In this document: positions 34,501 to 43,820 of the stretch, in pieces | Layout of the letters: every line of letters starts with the position of its first letter | Numbering within the stretch: position 1 is the stretch's first letter | Assembly (NCBI GenBank): GCA_947475095.1 | Contig: CANJLG010000014.1 | Coordinates: forward strand, 1-53,966 | Length of the DNA: 53,966 bases | DNA from: Flavobacteriales bacterium | GTDB lineage: Bacteria > Bacteroidota > Bacteroidia > Flavobacteriales_D > Crocinitomicaceae | Direction: 5' to 3' | The notes under the pieces: model-generated | What the model saw: only the letters and a program-made list of their open reading frames with translations | Databases searched by the model: none | What the model was told of the DNA's origin: nothing | Program-made: the position numbers and the translations under genes

Positions 34501-35071
34501 CCAGATAAAGTGATAAAGACTCAATATTACCTGGTTGAACACCTGCTGCGTTTAACTCAAAAACAGTTAACAGAAACTGGAATTTTCCACCTTGGCTAGA
34601 GGTTTTAAAAGGTAAGTTTGAAGTAGTGTTGTTTTGAATCACCACATGGTTTTGCAAGATGGGATTGCTACGGAAATATTCATTTCTTTGATACGTATTG
34701 TAGGTTTGAGCCGAAACCGTTGGATTGTTGAAGTTAATGGTGGGAGGTGTGGTACAATTTGATAAATACAGTGAACTGTTCTTTTGAACAGAATCAAATT
34801 GTCCGGTATGATCAAATACCCTAGTATACGTAAGGTAATCCCATTCTCCACAATTATACTGATCCCATGTGGTAAGCGGACTACACTTCAGTTTGTAGTA
34901 CATTAATACCTTTTCAAACCGTTGGCTATTGAGCTCAGCTGGAAATTCAAATTGATCATGGCGATTCGTTATAGAATCAAAGGTAAAGGTCTGAACCCAT
35001 GTTGTATCCTGTGAAAAGGAATAAAAAACAGAAAATAAAAGGACAAGAAACGTTGTGTAAATATTTTTCAT
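31589..35071 (-). CDS. Large secreted PNGase F-like protein with LamG domain and T9SS tail
   Basis: A 1160-residue exported protein with a signal peptide of about 20 residues (ending FSQ). The N-terminal domain (about 24-250) resembles PNGase F domain I, with the conserved CGEWDYLTYTRVFD. A LamG/concanavalin-like domain follows (about 285-460; IGPDLTIEFWSKG, WNHWAFVKKQ, WKGQLDEFRVY). A C-terminal PNGase-like domain (about 640-800) has GNAACCEWVPNDH, FNWNIWQTTECGDN and WPYAREGWCPGD. The last 75 residues are a T9SS type A sorting domain. It may remove N-glycans from or bind glycoproteins outside the cell; catalysis is inferred from the family. It is larger than the roughly 350-residue classical enzyme. 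Confidence 0.82.
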   Translation of the reverse strand: MKNIYTTFLVLLFSVFYSFSQDTTWVQTFTFDSITNRHDQFEFPAELNSQRFEKVLMYYKLKCSPLTTWDQYNCGEWDYLTYTRVFDHTGQFDSVQKNSSLYLSNCTTPPTINFNNPTVSAQTYNTYQRNEYFRSNPILQNHVVIQNNTTSNLPFKTSSQGGKFQFLLTVFELNAAGVQPGNIESLSLYLASVANNEGIPFPSIRLKGTSTLNVSMDQTAGFLEVYNRSISAGGLVSGLNEFLFYQPFNWNGTDHIIVELSFDTDIPTATNPVFEAENGFPTSSNFYEGSNGVIDFNGNNYALLELSDTLIGPDLTIEFWSKGNAISGQNTTLLEAYDTLGNRIINIHMPWGNNQIYFDAGNQTGFDRINIAMSPSEIQDTWNHWAFVKKQSTGEMFIYKNGVLWHSGTNLNRQVGYVHRFVLGASANQSIKWKGQLDEFRVYKASLPASTILAHYQNKIDNSHPNWNQLMVYYDFDNQNYADDRSNNDYKLMLSEGFTPNSGSMIKKAWPMVGLQSLNLRPKVAFGQGSVQGVLDTIMVNQPRLVEPITVFEQAPLHSHFDIVQSYRGAAAGNTYTFNTSGNVIQNSPLGSNIQLLNDSILYFEAPYEIVKDVEIARYITPYGIQFDLGPNGFSWIYDVTDYQMYLKNTVDLAAHNTQELLDLRFAFIEGIPPRDVHKREPIWSDWRSYNYANMANDAVLSAKPIVLNDTSSTFKIKTRMTGHGQVGNAACCEWVPNDHLIRINGIPRFNWNIWQTTECGDNPNIGQGGTWPYAREGWCPGDRVKEHEFELTPFVTPGDTVTIDYGITLVPPNDPGTAGGNYIGAYDLISYSAPNFQNDAAIVDVLNPNNWEYYSKYNPTCSNPRVIIRNAGQQALTSCKIRCWITYGVEISYDWTGYLGFLEEEMVEIPVNSQDFWTDYDSMKTFTAYVCDVNGGSGNDDYNQNSVKQTKFNAPERINGPFFIWLSTNNKAIENTYRLIDASGNIIFERNNLSNTTQYKDTFDLAPGCYSVIIDDSDNDGLSFWYSAQVEGETTGQMRLRYVGGSYIEMFPGDFGRYHRYDFSVGFTVGLEENKLDHEIAIFPNPATNQATIEISGSVNNDAQLVLYDIMGRQVLSEKMNASDYFAESYIDLSSLNKGTYLVKIITNQRVYTKELVKQ

Positions 35072-35315
35072 GTTGGATATAAATTAGCTTGGCGTTAAAA
35101 GTACGAAAATGAAATTTATTTGTAGAAAAATAAGGTAAATTTGTTGCTAGAAATAAAATGGATGAATTACAAAAAACATGTCATTTTTTCAGCAGCACAT
35201 CGTTGGCATAGCAATTGAAAACTAGTAATGCATATTAAACTTAACAAGATATATAGCATTGCAACTGAAAAGTACTGACAATGTGTCTCAATAAACATAA
35301 ACACAATACAAAAGA

Positions 35316-37775
35316 ATGAGTATTAATTTTGATAATGACTTTTTTGGATTTGATGGCATTGAAAACGATGCGGAATTTATCCCTTTAATAACAGCAGAAG
35401 AGGAAGAAAGTGTAAACAAACAAATTTTTCCCAGTGATCTTCCTATTCTCCCCTTACGAAATAATGTATTATTTCCAGGCGTTGTAATTCCAATTACAGT
35501 TGGGCGAGACAAATCCATACGATTGATACAAGAAGCGAATAAAGGCAATAAAATAATTGGTGTAGTTTCTCAAAAAAATCAAGACGAAGAATCACCCAGC
35601 TTTGCTGATTTGCATGAGGTTGGTACTGTAGCTCAAATTATTCGCTTACTAAAAATGCCCGATGGCAGTTCAACGGTCATCATTCAAGGAAAACGTCGAT
35701 TTTCAATCGATAAACCTTTGCAAACAGATCCCTACATGCGCGCAACGGTTACTATTTTAAATGAAAAACCGATAGATAAAAAGGACAAAGAATTGACAAT
35801 CATGTTTAAGACCATTAAAGAATTGGCCTTACAAATCATACGAGACAGCCCCAATATTCCATCAGAAGCTCAATTTGCCATTGGCAATATTGACAGCCCT
35901 ACGTTCTTGGTCAACTTTATTTCATCCAACATGAATGCAGATGTAGCGAAGAAACAAGAAATGTTGGAAGAATTGGACATGCGCAAAAGAGTGATGATGG
36001 TCCTTGAGCACCTGACACTTGAAGTTCAGATGCTGGAAATGAAAAATGAAATTCAAAATCGTGTCAAAAAAGACCTTGATCGCCAACAGCGCGAATTTTT
36101 CCTTCACCAACAAATGCGTACTATTCAAGATGAATTAGGTGATAATCCGCAGGAGCAAGATATAATAGAATTTCGTAAAAGAGGCGAAAAAAAACGCTGG
36201 TCTGAATCAATGTCGAAGACCTTTTTCAAAGAATTAGACAAACTACAGCGCATGAATCCACAGGGCGCAGAATATACGGTGCAGCTCAATTTTTTAGAAT
36301 TATTGCTTGATTTACCATGGAATAGTTACACGAAAGACAATTTAGATCTGAAACGCGCTAAAAAAATATTGGAACGTGACCATTTTGGCTTAGAAAAAGT
36401 AAAAGAACGCATCTTAGAATACTTAGCCGTTTTGAAATTACGTGGTAACATGAAATCGCCAATTCTTTGTTTTTACGGCCCTCCTGGAGTTGGAAAAACA
36501 TCTCTAGGAAAGTCAATTGCAGAGGCGCTTGGGCGAAAGTATGTACGGATGTCTTTGGGTGGTGTTCACGACGAAGCAGAAATTCGCGGGCATCGTAAAA
36601 CGTATATTGGTGCTATGCCTGGACGCATTATCCAAAACATAAAGAAAGCCGAAAGTGCCAATCCTGTCTTTGTATTAGATGAAATTGATAAGTTAGGCCG
36701 AAGTAATCACGGCGATCCATCTTCAGCCTTATTAGAAGTGCTAGATCCTGAGCAAAACATTGCCTTTTATGATAATTACGTTGAATCAGAATTCGATTTA
36801 TCTAAAGTTCTCTTTATTGCTACCGCAAATAGCCTAGCTGAAGTACAGGGACCGTTGAGAGACCGAATGGAAATAATAGAAGTGAATGGTTATACGATTG
36901 AGGAGAAAATTGAAATTGCAAAACGTCACCTCATCAGTAAACAAATCACGGAACATGGTATTCAGAAAAAAGACATTTCTATCGATAATAAAATTTTAGA
37001 AAAAATAATTGAGGAGTATACCAATGAATCTGGGGTTAGAAGTCTCGATAAATTAATGGCCAAATTAGTGCGCAGTAGAGCACTTCAGATTGCCAGTGAT
37101 GAAAAATTCTCTCCAAAAATTGCAGAAGAAGATATTTTTAAGTTCTTAGGCGCAGGGAGATCACGTACCAAATACGCTAATAATAATGTTGCCGGAGTTG
37201 TTACTGGACTAGCATGGACTAGCGTTGGTGGAGATATCTTATTCATTGAGTCGTCGCTTACTCAAGGAAAAGGCAAATTAACCTTAACCGGAAATTTAGG
37301 CGATGTCATGAAAGAAAGTGCCATAATTGCACTCGAATTTTTAAAAGCCCATAGCAATTGGATCGGACTTTCTCAAGAAGTTTTCGATCATTATAACGTT
37401 CATGTCCATGTGCCTGAAGGAGCAACACCTAAAGACGGTCCGAGTGCTGGAATCACCATGCTTTGTTCCTTAGCCTCTTTGTTTTCTCAACGAAAGATAA
37501 AAAAAGGTCTTGCAATGACAGGAGAAATAACACTTCGTGGTGACGTACTACCAGTTGGTGGAATCAAGGAAAAAATCTTAGCTGCAAGACGTGCTGGAAT
37601 AAAAGAGATAATTCTTTGTGCTAAAAACAAGCAAGATGTTGATGAAATAAAAGCCGATTACCTGAAAGGATTAAACTTTCATTATGTTTCTAGCATGAAA
37701 GAAGTGATTGATATAGCCTTGACGAAAGAAAAAGTAGTGGATGCGATTACCTTAGTTATCCCAACGAAAGCTTAA
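35316..37775 (+). CDS. lon: ATP-dependent protease Lon (endopeptidase La)
   Basis: An 819-residue cytoplasmic AAA+ protease for misfolded and regulatory proteins. After a Bacteroidota-type acidic N-terminal extension, the LON substrate-binding domain starts near residue 41 ([19 protein letters not shown]). A coiled-coil region precedes the AAA module with Walker [12 protein letters not shown], Walker [12 protein letters not shown] and sensor IATANS. The protease domain carries the catalytic Ser in [11 protein letters not shown] and the Lys in [14 protein letters not shown]. Its stop codon overlaps the stop of the convergent helicase gene. Confidence 0.97.
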   Translation: MSINFDNDFFGFDGIENDAEFIPLITAEEEESVNKQIFPSDLPILPLRNNVLFPGVVIPITVGRDKSIRLIQEANKGNKIIGVVSQKNQDEESPSFADLHEVGTVAQIIRLLKMPDGSSTVIIQGKRRFSIDKPLQTDPYMRATVTILNEKPIDKKDKELTIMFKTIKELALQIIRDSPNIPSEAQFAIGNIDSPTFLVNFISSNMNADVAKKQEMLEELDMRKRVMMVLEHLTLEVQMLEMKNEIQNRVKKDLDRQQREFFLHQQMRTIQDELGDNPQEQDIIEFRKRGEKKRWSESMSKTFFKELDKLQRMNPQGAEYTVQLNFLELLLDLPWNSYTKDNLDLKRAKKILERDHFGLEKVKERILEYLAVLKLRGNMKSPILCFYGPPGVGKTSLGKSIAEALGRKYVRMSLGGVHDEAEIRGHRKTYIGAMPGRIIQNIKKAESANPVFVLDEIDKLGRSNHGDPSSALLEVLDPEQNIAFYDNYVESEFDLSKVLFIATANSLAEVQGPLRDRMEIIEVNGYTIEEKIEIAKRHLISKQITEHGIQKKDISIDNKILEKIIEEYTNESGVRSLDKLMAKLVRSRALQIASDEKFSPKIAEEDIFKFLGAGRSRTKYANNNVAGVVTGLAWTSVGGDILFIESSLTQGKGKLTLTGNLGDVMKESAIIALEFLKAHSNWIGLSQEVFDHYNVHVHVPEGATPKDGPSAGITMLCSLASLFSQRKIKKGLAMTGEITLRGDVLPVGGIKEKILAARRAGIKEIILCAKNKQDVDEIKADYLKGLNFHYVSSMKEVIDIALTKEKVVDAITLVIPTKA

Positions 37776-38989
37776 TCCCAATCGTTATTTTCCTTATCGA
37801 ATTCATCCATTAACTTTTTCCAATTATACGTTGGATCAGTTGTATCGATTAATATGTCCTTGTATTCAGCAGAAGTAATGTCGTAATGTAGAATTTCTTC
37901 TCCAGTATATTCCTCAATGGCTTCTACAAGTATTTTTTCTTCTGGGCTACAAAAAGACAAAGCTTGTCCGTTTGATTCACCTCTACCCGTTCGTCCACAG
38001 CGATGCACATAATTCTCCGGATTGTCTGGTAAGTCGTAATTAATGACATAATCCATATCCGGAATATCAATTCCACGACATGCCACATCAGTGGTGATGA
38101 GCACACGGCTTTCCCCTTTTCGAAAACGTTCTAAAATAGCAAAGCGCTTATCTTGCTCAATACCACCGTGAAGTGCTTCAGTTACTATTTCAACGCGTAA
38201 CATGGCAGCAACGACACGTTCAGCGCGCACCTTGGTTCGAACGAAGACAATAAATTTTTGAGTTTCAAATTCGCTTAAGATATTTTCAAGAAAAAAACGT
38301 TTATCATCCATTTCAATAAAAGCCACCGCATGAGTTACATTTTTCGCAACTGGATTTTTGGGTGAAATTTGAATACGAATGGCATCACGAACGACGTCAT
38401 AAGCCAATGATTTTATTTTTTTTGAAATCGTTGCAGTGAAGAACAAGGTCTGGCGCTTTTTAGGAAGTAAACGCAGTACATCTCTGATGTCTTTTGTAAA
38501 CCCTAAATCAAGCATTAAATCTGCTTCATCAAGTACCAATATTTCCACTTTCGATAAATCGATAAAGCCTTGGGAAACGAGGTCAAACATACGACCTGGT
38601 GTAGTCACCAAGATATCAACTTTAGTTTGTAATTGATTTATTTGATCGTCTTGTTCTACACCACCAAAAAGTCCGAGCGTGCTTAATTTAGTTCCAGCGC
38701 TAATTTGCTTAAAAACGTCGGATATTTGTTTGGCTAATTCACGTGTTGGCACCATCACCAAACACCTAATTTGTTTTTTCTTTAAGTCTTTCGGATTCAA
38801 AAGATGGTGAATCACAGGTATAACAAACGCAGCGGTTTTTCCTGTTCCGGTTTGAGCAACAGCCATAACATCTTCCCCATCAAGAATATGTTTAATGGCC
38901 CGATGTTGAATATCTGTAGGACGCGACCAACCAAGGAGATCAAGTTGATGTTTTATTAACGATGATATCGGGTAATCCTTGAATTTCAT
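37772..38989 (-). CDS. DEAD-box RNA helicase, RhlE-like
   Basis: A 405-residue ATP-dependent RNA helicase. The Q motif is GWSRPTDIQHRAI, motif I is AQTGTGKTAAF, motif II is VLDEADLMLD, motif III is FTATIS (TAT instead of SAT) and motif VI is HRCGRTGRG. It has only a short acidic C-terminal tail without the basic extension found in many RhlE proteins. It probably remodels structured RNA in ribosome assembly or decay. It ends the minus-strand operon that begins with dinB, and its stop shares bases with the lon stop (37772-37775). Confidence 0.93.
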   Translation of the reverse strand: MKFKDYPISSLIKHQLDLLGWSRPTDIQHRAIKHILDGEDVMAVAQTGTGKTAAFVIPVIHHLLNPKDLKKKQIRCLVMVPTRELAKQISDVFKQISAGTKLSTLGLFGGVEQDDQINQLQTKVDILVTTPGRMFDLVSQGFIDLSKVEILVLDEADLMLDLGFTKDIRDVLRLLPKKRQTLFFTATISKKIKSLAYDVVRDAIRIQISPKNPVAKNVTHAVAFIEMDDKRFFLENILSEFETQKFIVFVRTKVRAERVVAAMLRVEIVTEALHGGIEQDKRFAILERFRKGESRVLITTDVACRGIDIPDMDYVINYDLPDNPENYVHRCGRTGRGESNGQALSFCSPEEKILVEAIEEYTGEEILHYDITSAEYKDILIDTTDPTYNWKKLMDEFDKENNDWD

Positions 38990-39007
38990 AGTTCAAAGGT
39001 ACGCATT

Positions 39008-39481
39008 TTACACCTTATTGCTAATCGGAGTGGCGATGAATAGTTCGTCGACCTTTTGTCGGCGATAATCAAAAATTTCTTTAAGTTTATTTTTAACCAA
39101 GATGGGATGCATTAGCCGGCCTAAAAATCCAAGAGGAAGTTCATAGCTTACGATATCGGTCATTTCTACACCACCATCAACTTCTTTAAAATGATGCTCA
39201 TGGTGCCAAATTCGATAGGGCCCTTTGCGTTGTTCGTCTACAAAAAACGAGTGATTTTTAACCGTTTTTATCTCCGTAATCCAATTCATTGGAATTCCTA
39301 GCATTGGGCTAACCGTATACTCAATCATTAACCCTTCGTACATTTTATCAGGTAGTTCTGTTCGAACAATAAAGCCCATGGACTGAGGGGTGATTTTAGA
39401 AAGATTTTTCGGATCGGAGAAAAAATCCCAACACGTAGCCATGTCGGTTTTTACGAATTGTTTTGTTTTCAGTTGATACAT
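39008..39481 (-). CDS. SRPBCC-family protein (START-like, cyclase/dehydrase type)
   Basis: A 157-residue single-domain protein of the SRPBCC/Bet v1-like fold. Visible are the N-terminal segment WDFFSDPKNLSKITPQSMGF, the middle RIWHHEHHFKEVDGGVEMTD and the C-terminal helix LKEIFDYRRQKVDELF. Such proteins hold hydrophobic ligands or act in cell-division-associated or polyketide contexts; the ligand is unknown. It sits 18 bases before the helicase and 32 bases after dnaE, so it is a passenger in the polymerase operon. Confidence 0.85.
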   Translation of the reverse strand: MYQLKTKQFVKTDMATCWDFFSDPKNLSKITPQSMGFIVRTELPDKMYEGLMIEYTVSPMLGIPMNWITEIKTVKNHSFFVDEQRKGPYRIWHHEHHFKEVDGGVEMTDIVSYELPLGFLGRLMHPILVKNKLKEIFDYRRQKVDELFIATPISNKV

Positions 39482-39513
39482 ACTGAAAAAACAAGCTAGG
39501 CCATAAAAAGTTT

Positions 39514-42480
39514 TTATACAAGACTAGAAATCGTAGCTTGTTCACCAAAACGCACATCATCGATCAATCGTAATTTTTCCATTTGCCCTACTTCGAGCGA
39601 ATAATAACCAAATTCTTCTGTCACACGACCTTTCATGCGATAAATACCCTTTCCCATAAATGGATACTTTCGGACTGCTTCCGGAAAATGAACCGTATCA
39701 ATGGTATCACCCGCCACATCAATAAAAGTTCCGAAATTCATTAGTGTTCCTTTACTTGTTTTAGATGGTTTAACCGCGACTAAATAACCAACTAATTCAA
39801 TCACTAGCCCAAGGGAATTAACGATTTGCTTGGCTAAAGTATGCTTAGGCAGGGGATTCGCTAGTAAATCGAAGGGATTACATAAAGGGAAGCCCATTAG
39901 CTCGATTTGCTCAAAGGAACATTCCATATTACCTTCCTCAAAAGAGGGTAACTTGAATGACATAGGCGCAGTACTAAAAAGGGAATTTTGCTTACTATTC
40001 GGAGTGGATTTATTCAAATATAAATGAGCCTTCCACAACAATGTTTTTCGATCTTCCGAAAAATCACGTAGCGCACCGATTCGAATCAGAAGAGATAACT
40101 GTTCTAGGGGAATAAAAAGACGCTGCATCAGGTCGTCGAAATTACGAAAAAGGCCATTTTCGATGCGTTCTTTCAAGATAGATCGGATACACTTCACTTC
40201 GATTCCATCAACTAGGTTAAAGCCTAATACCAAGCGCTTTCCGATTAATACCGAAGCATAATCTCCCTCATTAATTGATGGTGCCTCGATAAGAGCACCA
40301 AATCGACGTGCTTCATGGACATAAATTTCAGTTCGATAATACCCGCCGAAATTATTAATGGTTGCGGTCATATATTCCAACGGATAATGCGCTTTTAAAT
40401 AAAGACTTTGATAGCTCTCAACGGCATAGGAAGCGGAATGGCCTTTCGAAAAAGCATAGCCGGCAAAACTCTCGATTTGCGACCAAATAGAGCCAACGAG
40501 GACTAAATCGTATCCTTTTTTAGCGCAATTACTAAAAAATAAATCGCGCACAGCTTGAAATTCATCCCTCGAGCGAAACTTACCCGACATACCCCTTCTC
40601 AACACATCTGCTTCAGCTAAACTAAGTCCGGCAAAATAATGCGCTACCTTAATCACATCTTCTTGATAGACCATTACCCCATACGTTTCGGGCATCATTT
40701 CCAATAAAATAGGATTCGCTTCTTTTCTACGATCAGGATTCCTATGTCGAAGGATATATTCACGCATCATCCCCGACTGCGAGACACCGGGACGAATAAT
40801 AGAACTCGCCGCTACCAATTCCAGGTACGTTTTCACTTTTAATTTAATCATGAGCATACGCATAGCAGGAGATTCGACATAGAAACACCCTAATGCTTTC
40901 GCTTCTAACATCAAAGACCTAATGGATTCATCTTCCTTGAAATAAGCGATGTCATGAATATCATGTGGCGGATTTTCTGCTTGATTATACGCGATAATGT
41001 CCAAGCATTCCCTTATTTTTCCTAAACCACGCTGACTTAAAACATCAAACTTATACAGACCAACATCTTCGGCCTCCATCATGGAGAACTGTGTTGTTGG
41101 ATACCCTTTTGGCGGCAAGAAAGTAGCTGAATACCACGTAATAGGTTTTTCACTGACAACAATCCCCCCCGAATGAACGCTTAAATGAGAGGGAATTCCT
41201 TGAATGTAAGCACTATAACGAAGTACTAATTTTGAAAGCTCATCTAGGTTGGTAGTATTAAGTTTACTGCGGCTTAGCTTATCGATTTCCGTTTTAGGTA
41301 AACCAAAAACTTTCCCAAGTTCTCGAATAGTAGCGCGATATTGAAATGTATTGTAAGTACAGAGCCAGGCCGCATTTGGATAACGCTGAAAAATATAATC
41401 AATCACTTCATCGCGATCACGCCATGAAAAATCAATATCAAAATCAGGTGGGTTTTTCCGATAAAGATTGATGAAACGCTCGAAATAAAGATCTAATTCC
41501 AAGGGGTCAACATCCGTAATACGCAATAGATACGCAACAATACTATTAGCTCCACTCCCCCTACCGACATAAAAAAAATGCTTCGAGCGCGCAAAAGAAG
41601 TGAAATCCCACGTCATCAAAAAGTACGACAAGTAATCTTTCTGGGCAATAATCTCAATTTCCTTCTCAATGCGCGCGATGATTTCGTCTGTTATTATCGG
41701 ATAACGATACGCCAAACCATCTGCACAAAGCTGCCGTAACATTTCCTCATCTTCCTCAACACTTCCTGTATAGGTTGTTGGGTTTTGAGGCTTTGCCTGC
41801 TCACCAAATTCAAAATCAACATGACAGGTATCAAATAGCGCTTGCGTTCTTTCGAGGTATTGAGGAAAATACTGATACACGATGGATAAATCACTAGCAG
41901 ATAAAAATCGTTCATTTTCATTGGCTTGATTCTTTTTCGGCAACTTGGATAAAAGCGTATTGTAGTGAATTGCACGCAACAAGCGATGCGTATTAAAATC
42001 ACGTTTATTACGAAAAATCATAGGGTCCAACCCCACTATTTTTTCAGGTCGAACATGCTTAAAATTGATGGATATATTATTTAGATCGGTATGCCGTACT
42101 TGGAAAAACTCGTTGGCTTTTAAATCATTAAAATCGATTGTTAAAGGGTAAAAAATAAAGCAATTTACTAAATCCGGAAGCCGAGCATCGAAAGGCAAAT
42201 TGCCATGCAGGTGCTTCGTTAAAAAATTATTTAATGCTAACAATCCGTCGTTATTTTTAGCGATTACAGTGGCCTTTATGTCCATTCCATTTCTGATTTC
42301 AGCACCTACAATAGCTTTTATACCAAGGTGTTGGGCAGCACGAACAAATGCCAATACAGCTCCTGTAGAATTTATATCAGTCAGGCAAACACGCGAGTAT
42401 CCTGCAGCAGAGGCCCATGCCAAAATAGCATCCGGAGAAAGCACCCCATATTTTAAGCTGAAGTAGGAATATGTTTTCAT
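39514..42480 (-). CDS. DnaE2-like error-prone DNA polymerase III alpha subunit
   Basis: A 988-residue C-family polymerase, clearly shorter than replicative DnaE of Bacteroidota (about 1400 residues or more). The N-terminal PHP domain begins SYFSLKYGVLSP and lacks the metal-binding His-x-His of active PHP domains. The palm catalytic Asp pair is in PDFDIDFSW, and the finger and thumb regions contain FEFDVLSQRGLGK-like FDVLSQRGLGK and ESFAGYAFSKGHSASYA. The segment QNSLF (about residue 822) resembles a clamp-binding motif. It follows dinB and probably acts with it in damage-induced, mutagenic translesion synthesis (ImuC-like). This role is known for the family; pairing with dinB instead of imuB is the Bacteroidota form. 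Confidence 0.9.
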   Translation of the reverse strand: MKTYSYFSLKYGVLSPDAILAWASAAGYSRVCLTDINSTGAVLAFVRAAQHLGIKAIVGAEIRNGMDIKATVIAKNNDGLLALNNFLTKHLHGNLPFDARLPDLVNCFIFYPLTIDFNDLKANEFFQVRHTDLNNISINFKHVRPEKIVGLDPMIFRNKRDFNTHRLLRAIHYNTLLSKLPKKNQANENERFLSASDLSIVYQYFPQYLERTQALFDTCHVDFEFGEQAKPQNPTTYTGSVEEDEEMLRQLCADGLAYRYPIITDEIIARIEKEIEIIAQKDYLSYFLMTWDFTSFARSKHFFYVGRGSGANSIVAYLLRITDVDPLELDLYFERFINLYRKNPPDFDIDFSWRDRDEVIDYIFQRYPNAAWLCTYNTFQYRATIRELGKVFGLPKTEIDKLSRSKLNTTNLDELSKLVLRYSAYIQGIPSHLSVHSGGIVVSEKPITWYSATFLPPKGYPTTQFSMMEAEDVGLYKFDVLSQRGLGKIRECLDIIAYNQAENPPHDIHDIAYFKEDESIRSLMLEAKALGCFYVESPAMRMLMIKLKVKTYLELVAASSIIRPGVSQSGMMREYILRHRNPDRRKEANPILLEMMPETYGVMVYQEDVIKVAHYFAGLSLAEADVLRRGMSGKFRSRDEFQAVRDLFFSNCAKKGYDLVLVGSIWSQIESFAGYAFSKGHSASYAVESYQSLYLKAHYPLEYMTATINNFGGYYRTEIYVHEARRFGALIEAPSINEGDYASVLIGKRLVLGFNLVDGIEVKCIRSILKERIENGLFRNFDDLMQRLFIPLEQLSLLIRIGALRDFSEDRKTLLWKAHLYLNKSTPNSKQNSLFSTAPMSFKLPSFEEGNMECSFEQIELMGFPLCNPFDLLANPLPKHTLAKQIVNSLGLVIELVGYLVAVKPSKTSKGTLMNFGTFIDVAGDTIDTVHFPEAVRKYPFMGKGIYRMKGRVTEEFGYYSLEVGQMEKLRLIDDVRFGEQATISSLV

Positions 42481-42548
42481 ACCATTATTACATTTTATCA
42501 GAATAAGACCTCTAGTGTACCACCAAACCAGTCAAGTGAATGAGCAAC

Positions 42549-43712
42549 TTAATCGATCCTAGTGGCATTCATTCCAATCGCTCGCATCACGGCACGATCG
42601 CCGTAGCGCTTTCGAATATGATCCAAAGACCTATACAAACTAGCGTAGTCGACTGATTCATCAAATAAACTGAGTTGATGATTTCCTGCCACAAGCGAAC
42701 TATACCTCAAGCCAATCAAGCGAACCAACATCCTTCGTTGAAATAATCGGTTGAATAGCTCAGTAGCAATGGGAAATAAATCATGGTCGGCTGCTGTGTA
42801 AGGAATCTGCTTTTGGAGGGTTTGTGTTTGGAAATCAGCGTAACGAATTTTAATGGTTACACAAGCCGTTAGTTTATTACTCGTACGCAATTGAAAAGCC
42901 ATATTTTCAGCCATAGCCGCTAATACGCTACGAAGTTTGACCACATCAATTGTATCTTGATCAAAAGTACGCTCCTTGGAAATGGACTTTCGTTCGCTGT
43001 ACTGTTCAACAGGCGAATGGTCAAAACCTTGTGCTTTTTTCCAAATACTGATACCATTTTCCCCTAAAGCACTTTGCATCATTTCCACAGGCATCTCTTG
43101 AATTGTTTGAATTTTTCGAACACCTAGATTACATAAAGTTTGATAGGTTTTTATGCCTACCATCGGAATTTTTCGAACAGATAAAGGCGCTAAAAAATCA
43201 CGTTCTGCACCAATATTAATTTGCATTTGATTGTTTGGCTTTGCTTCTCCTGTCGCAATTTTTGAGACCGTTTTATTTTGAGAAAGACCAAAAGAAATCG
43301 GTAAACCTGTTTCATTCAAAATACGCTGCCGTAGTTCTGAGGCGTAGGTAAGTGTTCCAAAAAAACGATCCATTCCCGTAAAATCAATGTAAAATTCATC
43401 AATTGATGATTTTTCAAAGAGTGGAGATGCCTCGCTAATAATGTCTGTAACCATCTTAGAATACTTAGAATAGCTTGCTATATTACCCTTTATGACCACT
43501 GCTTCGGGACAGCGTTCCTTAGCCATTTTCATCGGCATAGCTGAATGAATACCAAAACGCCTCGCTTCGTAACTACATGAAGCAACAACACCACGATCAC
43601 CGGTCCCGCCAATCAAAATAGGCCTTCCAATCAAGCGACTATCCAACAAGCGTTCACAAGAAACAAAAAAGGTATCTAAATCCATGTGAACAATTGAGCG
43701 CAAAATCGCCAT
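42549..43712 (-). CDS. dinB: Y-family DNA polymerase IV
   Basis: A 387-residue translesion polymerase. The catalytic motifs are MDLDTFFVSCE (with the aromatic steric gate) and SSIDEFYID. A helix-hairpin-helix-like region follows with KIPMVGIKTYQTL (about 180-195). The C-terminal little-finger domain ends near GNHQLSLFDE, whose QLSLF is a perfect beta-clamp-binding pentapeptide. It is the first gene of the operon with the dnaE2-like gene (68 bases downstream). Upstream lie a -7 element and two identical palindromes that probably bind a damage-responsive repressor. Confidence 0.95.
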   Translation of the reverse strand: MAILRSIVHMDLDTFFVSCERLLDSRLIGRPILIGGTGDRGVVASCSYEARRFGIHSAMPMKMAKERCPEAVVIKGNIASYSKYSKMVTDIISEASPLFEKSSIDEFYIDFTGMDRFFGTLTYASELRQRILNETGLPISFGLSQNKTVSKIATGEAKPNNQMQINIGAERDFLAPLSVRKIPMVGIKTYQTLCNLGVRKIQTIQEMPVEMMQSALGENGISIWKKAQGFDHSPVEQYSERKSISKERTFDQDTIDVVKLRSVLAAMAENMAFQLRTSNKLTACVTIKIRYADFQTQTLQKQIPYTAADHDLFPIATELFNRLFQRRMLVRLIGLRYSSLVAGNHQLSLFDESVDYASLYRSLDHIRKRYGDRAVMRAIGMNATRID

Positions 43713-43766
43713 GACAAAAAAGAATTAAGATTAATAGTACAAGCAGATGCTATAACTTTAGTAAAG

Positions 43767-43774
43767 CAAAAGTA
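43767..43774 (-). promoter_or_regulatory. -7 element of the dinB-dnaE2 operon
   Basis: TACTTTTG on the minus strand matches TAnnTTTG, 54 bases before the dinB ATG. The expected -33 region falls within the first palindrome (43784-43798). Confidence 0.6.
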
Positions 43775-43783
43775 ATACTAATT

Positions 43784-43798
43784 GATTAATTTTTAATC
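43784..43798. promoter_or_regulatory. Operator palindrome 1 of dinB-dnaE2
   Basis: GATTAATTTTTAATC is a perfect inverted repeat (GATTAA-TTT-TTAATC). It overlaps the place where RNA polymerase would contact the -33 element of dinB. An identical copy starts 22 bp upstream on the same DNA face. Confidence 0.6.
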
Positions 43799-43805
43799 TT
43801 TTTAT

Positions 43806-43820
43806 GATTAATTTTTAATC
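43806..43820. promoter_or_regulatory. Operator palindrome 2 of dinB-dnaE2
   Basis: Exact second copy of GATTAATTTTTAATC. The 22-bp start-to-start distance is about two helical turns, so two repressor dimers could bind side by side. Confidence 0.6.
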
